Assembly: GCA_945868845.1 (NCBI GenBank)
Contig: CAMBMS010000003.1
Coordinates: forward strand, 1 to 64,000
Direction of reading: 5' to 3'
Origin: Asaia bogorensis
Lineage (GTDB): Bacteria > Pseudomonadota > Alphaproteobacteria > Acetobacterales > Acetobacteraceae
Length of the DNA: 64,000 nt
In this document: piece by piece, positions 60,002-64,000 of the stretch
Numbering within the stretch: the first letter of the stretch is position 1
Layout of the letters: every line of letters starts with the position of its first letter
The notes under the pieces: generated by a model
Told to the model about the DNA's origin: nothing
Databases searched by the model: none
What the model saw: only the letters and a program-made list of their open reading frames with translations
Made by a program: the position numbers and the translations under genes

Positions 60002-60361
60002 GCCGAATCGCGCCTGGTAATATCGGTCCGGACGCCTCCACGACCGGGCCGCAAAGGAGGGACGATCATGGCATTTTTCAGTTAGAATACCACCAACCCC
60101 AAAGGCGAATCATTTGTGTCAACGGCGATTACCTTAACCCGGCAGGCAATTTCCCCGTGGACAGTCACTCCGTGCCCAGGAGTGGCAATATTGCCGAGAC
60201 GCTCAACGGTGCCGGCAAGTTTGATTTTCGCAAAACATTTCTGGGCGTCGCCAAGGCGACATCGCTAACGACCGCAATTGATCAATCGGTCTTCAGACCG
60301 GATACGCCGATACTTTATCTACTGACCTGGTTCCCGAGAATTCATTCGTTGGGCCGACCCT
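60002..60361 (+). other. 360-base intergenic stretch with an orphan ribosome binding site and relic text
   Basis: AAAGGAGGG at about 60053-60061 stands 6 bases before ATG 60068, but this frame stops after five codons (MAFFS). Past it, the frame beginning ICVNGDYLNPAGNFPVDSHS stays open over about 100 residues (through LNGAGKFDFRKTFLGVAKAT). This looks like a gene whose first codons were shifted or mutated, leaving an intact ribosome binding site. The family is not recognised, and the tail runs into the convergent parE end. Confidence 0.45.
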
Positions 60362-62344
60362 TCAGACATCCAAATCTTCCACGCTTTTGGCATGTTGCTG
60401 GATGAACTGGAAGCGCAGTTCCGGCTTGCGGCCCATAAGACTTTCAACGAGTTCATTAGTCTGCGCGCGCGATTCGGGTGCCGCGATCACTTTCAAAAGT
60501 GTGCGCTTGCGCGGGTCCATGGTGGTTTCCTTCAGCGCCGCGGGCGGCATTTCTCCCAGCCCCTTAAAGCGCGAAACCTCCACTCTTGATCCGGCCTTGA
60601 ATTCACGTTTTAGTTTTCTCTCACGGTCTGCGTCATCCATAGCGTAGACGGATTTCGCACCCTGCGTCATACGATAGAGCGGTGGTTGTGCTAAATAGAG
60701 ATGGCCATGACGAACTAGTTCGGGAAGCTCGCGATAAAAAAATGTCATCAGCAGAGAAGCAATATGTGCACCATCCACATCCGCGTCTGTCATGATGATG
60801 ACACGGCCATAGCGTAGCCGATCGCGACTGAATTTTTCTCCAATGCCGCAACCGAGTGCCTCTATCAGATCTTTCAGTTCCTGGTTCTGGCGTAATTTAT
60901 CGGCCGAGGCACTGGCCACGTTCAAAATTTTTCCGCGCAAGGGCAAAATCGCCTGAGTTTCCCGGTTGCGCGCCTGCTTCGCCGACCCACCAGCTGAATC
61001 GCCCTCTACTAAGAAAATTTCTGTCCCGCTTGCGTCCTCGCGCGTGCAGTCCGTTAGTTTGCCGGGCAGGCGTAGACGACGTGTGGCGGATTTGCGTGGC
61101 GTGTCCTTTTGTTCGCGCCGGCGCAGACGTTCTTCCGCGCGTTCAATAGCGAAGGCTAGTAAATTATCAGCCAGCACCGGATCGCCAGCCAGCCAATGGT
61201 CGAAGCGGTCGCGCAGCGCGTTTTCCACCAGCCGCGCAGCTTCCGGGCTGGTAAGCTTTTCCTTCGTCTGACCTTGGAATTGGGGATCGCGCAGGAATAG
61301 CGAAAATTTCGCTGCCATTTGGCCGAGCAGATCCTCCGCCATGACGGCCGCGGCGCGTTTATTGCCGCGATGTGCGCCCCAGGCACGCAAGCCCTTTACT
61401 AGCGCGGTGCGAAAGCCGGCCTCATGCGTTCCGCCCTGTGGCGTGGGGACGGTGTTGCAGTAGGAATGCAGGAACCCTTCGCCAGACTCCAGCCAGGTGA
61501 CGGCCCATTCCAGCTCGCCGCCGGTCTCTCCGTTAACCTGAGGCAACGTCGCCTCGCCGGACCAGAGCAAGGGAATGGCGCGGGCGGCGCCGTTAATATC
61601 GGCCTCCAGACAGTCACGGAGGCCGCCGGGGAAATGTAATTCTGTTTGAACTGGCGTTTCGTCGCCCAGTTTTAGCAGGGACGGATCGCAGGCCCAGCGG
61701 ATTTTTACACCGCGAAACAGATAGGCCTTCGAACGGCACAAACGATAAAGCCGCGCGGGGCTAAAAGATTGCGCCCCAAAAATCTGCGTGTCCGGTTTGC
61801 AGCGGATGGTGGTGCCGCGCCGGTTTCCGATCGGGCCGACATCGATCAGTTTTGTCTGTGGCTTACCGCGAGCATACGTCTGTTTCCACAGATTGCGCTC
61901 GCGGGCGACCTCCACCTCCATCACCTCCGACAGGGCGTTGACCACTGAACTGCCGACACCATGCAGGCCGCCGGATATCGCGTACGCTTTGCCGCCAAAT
62001 TTACCGCCAGAATGAAGGGTAGTGAGAATGACTTCCAGCGCGCTCAGATGCTTGAATTTCGGATGCGGATCCACCGGGATGCCACGGCCATTATCGCGCA
62101 CGGTGATAAAATTTCCGGGATCAAGAGAGAATTCGATGAAGCTGGCATGGCCAGCCACCGCCTCGTCCATCGCATTGTCGAGAATTTCGGCGGCCAGATG
62201 GTGCAGCGCGTTTTCATCGGTGCCGCCGATATACATACCGGGACGGCGGCGTACCGGTTCCAGGCCCTCTAAAACCTCAATGTCCTTGGCAGAGTATTCG
62301 TCGCGTTTGCCGTTGTCGGCAGGGGCGTCAAAAAGATCGTCCAT
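60362..62344 (-). CDS. parE: DNA topoisomerase IV subunit B
   Basis: ATPase subunit of topoisomerase IV, 660 aa, the compact length of ParE rather than GyrB. YSAKDIEVLEGLEPVRRRPG and ILDNAMDEAVAGHASFIEFS with DNGRGIPVDPHPKFKHLS give the ATPase domain. The TOPRIM metal sites are [20 protein letters not shown] and DADVDGAHIASLLMTFFYRE. The C-terminal [20 protein letters not shown] and KPELRFQFIQQHAKSVEDLD are normal. AGGAA precedes the ATG. No parC neighbour in the window. Confidence 0.97.
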   Translation of the reverse strand: MDDLFDAPADNGKRDEYSAKDIEVLEGLEPVRRRPGMYIGGTDENALHHLAAEILDNAMDEAVAGHASFIEFSLDPGNFITVRDNGRGIPVDPHPKFKHLSALEVILTTLHSGGKFGGKAYAISGGLHGVGSSVVNALSEVMEVEVARERNLWKQTYARGKPQTKLIDVGPIGNRRGTTIRCKPDTQIFGAQSFSPARLYRLCRSKAYLFRGVKIRWACDPSLLKLGDETPVQTELHFPGGLRDCLEADINGAARAIPLLWSGEATLPQVNGETGGELEWAVTWLESGEGFLHSYCNTVPTPQGGTHEAGFRTALVKGLRAWGAHRGNKRAAAVMAEDLLGQMAAKFSLFLRDPQFQGQTKEKLTSPEAARLVENALRDRFDHWLAGDPVLADNLLAFAIERAEERLRRREQKDTPRKSATRRLRLPGKLTDCTREDASGTEIFLVEGDSAGGSAKQARNRETQAILPLRGKILNVASASADKLRQNQELKDLIEALGCGIGEKFSRDRLRYGRVIIMTDADVDGAHIASLLMTFFYRELPELVRHGHLYLAQPPLYRMTQGAKSVYAMDDADRERKLKREFKAGSRVEVSRFKGLGEMPPAALKETTMDPRKRTLLKVIAAPESRAQTNELVESLMGRKPELRFQFIQQHAKSVEDLDV

Positions 62345-62463
62345 ACTGTATTCCTGTAGGCAGGCGGCACGCTATCCGCGACCAGCGCGCCGAGGCAAGA
62401 GAATTCCTGATGCGTTGGACGAGGAATCTGACTAGATATTTGCCGACCGCCGGAGGGTACCCC

Positions 62464-63497
62464 ATGATCTTTCGCCAGCTTTTTGAGCCTATCTCCTGCA
62501 CCTATAGCTACCTAATCGACAGCCGACGCAGCGGAGAGGTGCTGATCATTGACCCCGCGCTAGAAAAAGTGGATCGATATTTGCAACTTACCTCCGAGCT
62601 GAACCTACATCTCGTCAAGGCGGTAGATACACATTTGCACGCCGATCATATTACCGGTCTCGGCGCGCTACGTGATCGTACGCATTGCATTACCGTCATG
62701 GGGGAACAGAGCAAGATCGACGTCGTCTCCATGCGCCTTGCCGATGGCGACACGCTGGAGATCGAGGGAATCAGCCTCGATGTCCTCTATACTCCCGGTC
62801 ACACAGACGATTCCTATAGCTTCTACATGGGCGATCGCGTCTTTACGGGCGACACGTTGATGATTCGTGGAACCGGGCGTACAGATTTTCAGAATGGCGA
62901 TCCGCACGCGCAATATGACTAGCTATTCAACCGCTTGCTGACGCTCCCCGAGGACACAATGGTTTTTCCAGGCCATGACTATAAAGGCGATACGGTCAGC
63001 ACGATCGGAGAGGAGCGCGCCTTCACCCCCCGGCTGCAAGTAAAGTCTGTAGATGAATATGTGGCACTAATGAACGGGTTGAATCTGTCCAACCCAAAGA
63101 TGATGGATGTAGCGGTACCAGCAAATATCCATCAGGGCCTGACGCAAAAACGCATCGCCGAACAGGGCTGGGCCGTCACCGCACAAGACGCGATCGGTAT
63201 CATCGCCCACCCCGATGTGGTGCTGATCGATTTGCAGGAAAAAACGAACGCGCCCGGCATGGCGAAATTCCCGGCACGCTGCATCTGCCCTATCCCGACT
63301 TACAGGAAAACACCACCGTCGGTGGTGTGCTGCAGATTTTGGCAGAGACGACGAACAAAACTCTGCTGTTCTATTGTGCTTTCGGCGAACGCTCTGCCAT
63401 GGCGGTACAGGCGTCGCAGGATGTCGGGCTGAAAAACGCGCGGCATATTGAGGGCGACATTGATGCTTGGAAGAAGGCCGGCGGAAAGCTGGCGTAG
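62464..63497 (+). pseudogene. Metallo-beta-lactamase fold / rhodanese protein, broken by a stop and a frameshift
   Basis: Would be a persulfide-dioxygenase-like MBL protein with a C-terminal rhodanese domain. The ATG at 62464 has GGAGGG ahead of it. Metal motifs are intact: THLHADHITG, TPGHTDDS and TGDTLMIRGTGRTDFQ. After PHAQYD a TAG at 62920-62922 interrupts the frame where LFNRLLTLPEDTMVFPGHDY continues directly; this second part holds the remaining His ligand (GHDYKGD). VKSVDEYVALMNGLNLSNPK follows. Near 63250-63258 the frame shifts by one base, after which ARHGEIPGTLHLPYPDLQ and the rhodanese Cys loop FYCAFGERSAMAVQASQD read to TAG 63497. Two independent lesions, so it is not functional as one protein. 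Confidence 0.88.
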
Positions 63498-63527
63498 GTG
63501 ATGTGGCATGCGGCGTCGCGCACCGGT

Positions 63528-63926
63528 TTAATCTAGGTCGCGCGCCACTTTAGGCGCATGCAGCAGCCGGCTGATTTTCGCTGCTTCCTCCAGCGTGTGG
63601 TCGGGATAGAACGAAATCTCCGGCACGACGCGCAAGCGCAACGCATGCGCCACCTGTCCGCGCAGATAGGGCGCGGTGCGCTTCAAGGCCGGTAGCAGCG
63701 TATCAATATCGGTGCGCCCGAGACGCGCCACGAAGGCGGTAGCGCGCCTCAAATCGGGGCTAACACGCACTTCCGTGACGGTGATGGTGGCCGTGACCAG
63801 ATCCGGGTCGCGGAATTCGTTGCGGGCGAACACACTGGCGAGCACGTGACGGATTTCCTCTGCCACTCGCAACTGGCGTTGGGAGGGGGCTCCAGCCTCA
63901 GTGTGGACAGCGCCAGCACGCTTCAA
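63528..63926 (-). CDS. rbfA: Ribosome-binding factor A
   Basis: Late 30S ribosome maturation factor, 132 aa, KH-type fold. PSQRQLRVAEEIRHVLASVF is the family N-terminus; VTEVRVSPDLRRATAFVARL and HALRLRVVPEISFYPDHTLE are conserved. The start codon is TTG at 63926, overlapping the infB stop as TTGA; no ATG is available nearby in frame. The infB-rbfA order is the standard one. truB, which normally follows, is absent downstream. Confidence 0.95.
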   Translation of the reverse strand: MKRAGAVHTEAGAPSQRQLRVAEEIRHVLASVFARNEFRDPDLVTATITVTEVRVSPDLRRATAFVARLGRTDIDTLLPALKRTAPYLRGQVAHALRLRVVPEISFYPDHTLEEAAKISRLLHAPKVARDLD

Positions 63927-64000
63927 GCCGGCACCAGCTCGGTTTCATAGCATTCGACCATGTCGCCATCCTGCAGGTCGTTGAAGTTAGCGAAAGAGAG
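63923..64000 (-). CDS. infB: Translation initiation factor IF-2, C-terminal end (partial)
   Basis: The last 25 residues, LSFANFNDLQDGDMVECYET and ELVPA, are followed by TGA at 63923-63925. They match the end of domain IV of IF-2 (NFNDIQEGDVIECFE type). The upstream part lies beyond the window. It overlaps the rbfA start by 3 bases. Confidence 0.9.
   Translation of the reverse strand, partial: LSFANFNDLQDGDMVECYETELVPA

Noticed and set aside
62920-62922. TAG as recoded sense codon
   Set aside because: TAG is used as a normal stop elsewhere (fdsD, dcd, quinone oxidoreductase), and a second lesion (frameshift) occurs in the same gene, so decay is simpler.

Overview
The window reads as chromosomal DNA of a GC-rich alphaproteobacterium, most likely a Rhodospirillales or Acetobacteraceae-type lineage. 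This comes from the style of the housekeeping proteins (dCTP deaminase, MurA, GyrB, ParE, infB-rbfA, the NAD-linked FdsGBA formate dehydrogenase) and is inference, not a measured placement. Housekeeping genes are scattered among many catabolic and redox genes, and several genes are visibly broken, so this looks like a metabolically broad chromosome that is losing genes.

Left edge (1-1.2 kb): a P4-type tyrosine integrase runs off the window and sits just past the 3' end of a tRNA-Ser(CGA). This marks the boundary of an integrated element lying to the left. From 1.7 to 13.4 kb: a TauD-like dioxygenase with a bicupin, an unrecognised pseudogene, a ClC channel, an erythronate-dehydrogenase-like epimerase divergent from a diaminopropionate ammonia-lyase, an ATP-dependent hydantoinase/oxoprolinase pair and a quinone oxidoreductase. 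From 14 to 17.3 kb: dcd, a nitrilase relic, murA and an unknown 192-residue protein.

From 17.4 to 34 kb: a Baeyer-Villiger monooxygenase, then a tightly packed minus-strand run fdsG-fdsB-fdsA-fdhD-fdsD-CoA transferase-enoyl-CoA hydratase-GST, preceded by gltB-gltD. From 34 to 41.5 kb: a two-subunit molybdenum hydroxylase (plus strand) faces a minus-strand set of CoA transferase, epoxide-hydrolase-like enzyme and SDR, followed by a 2-hydroxyacid dehydrogenase. From 41.6 to 50.5 kb: a class A PBP, gyrB, a paired acyl-CoA dehydrogenase divergent from an enoyl-CoA hydratase, and a split chromate transporter.

From 50.8 to 60 kb: a minus-strand operon hyuA-hyuB-D-aminoacylase-(lysE relic)-amidohydrolase, divergent from a DOPA-dioxygenase-like protein and a second Baeyer-Villiger monooxygenase. 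Together these look like a pathway that opens oxidised rings and hydrolyses lactams, imides or N-acyl amino acids. Right end: parE, a metallo-beta-lactamase/rhodanese gene broken by a stop and a frameshift, then rbfA and the last codons of infB.

The clearest unusual points are the tRNA-Ser island boundary, four relics (nitrilase, LysE, MBL-rhodanese, and one of unknown family), the formate dehydrogenase operon extended by CoA and glutathione enzymes, and the hydantoinase/aminoacylase/BVMO cluster. No CRISPR array, rRNA or intact insertion sequence was seen.
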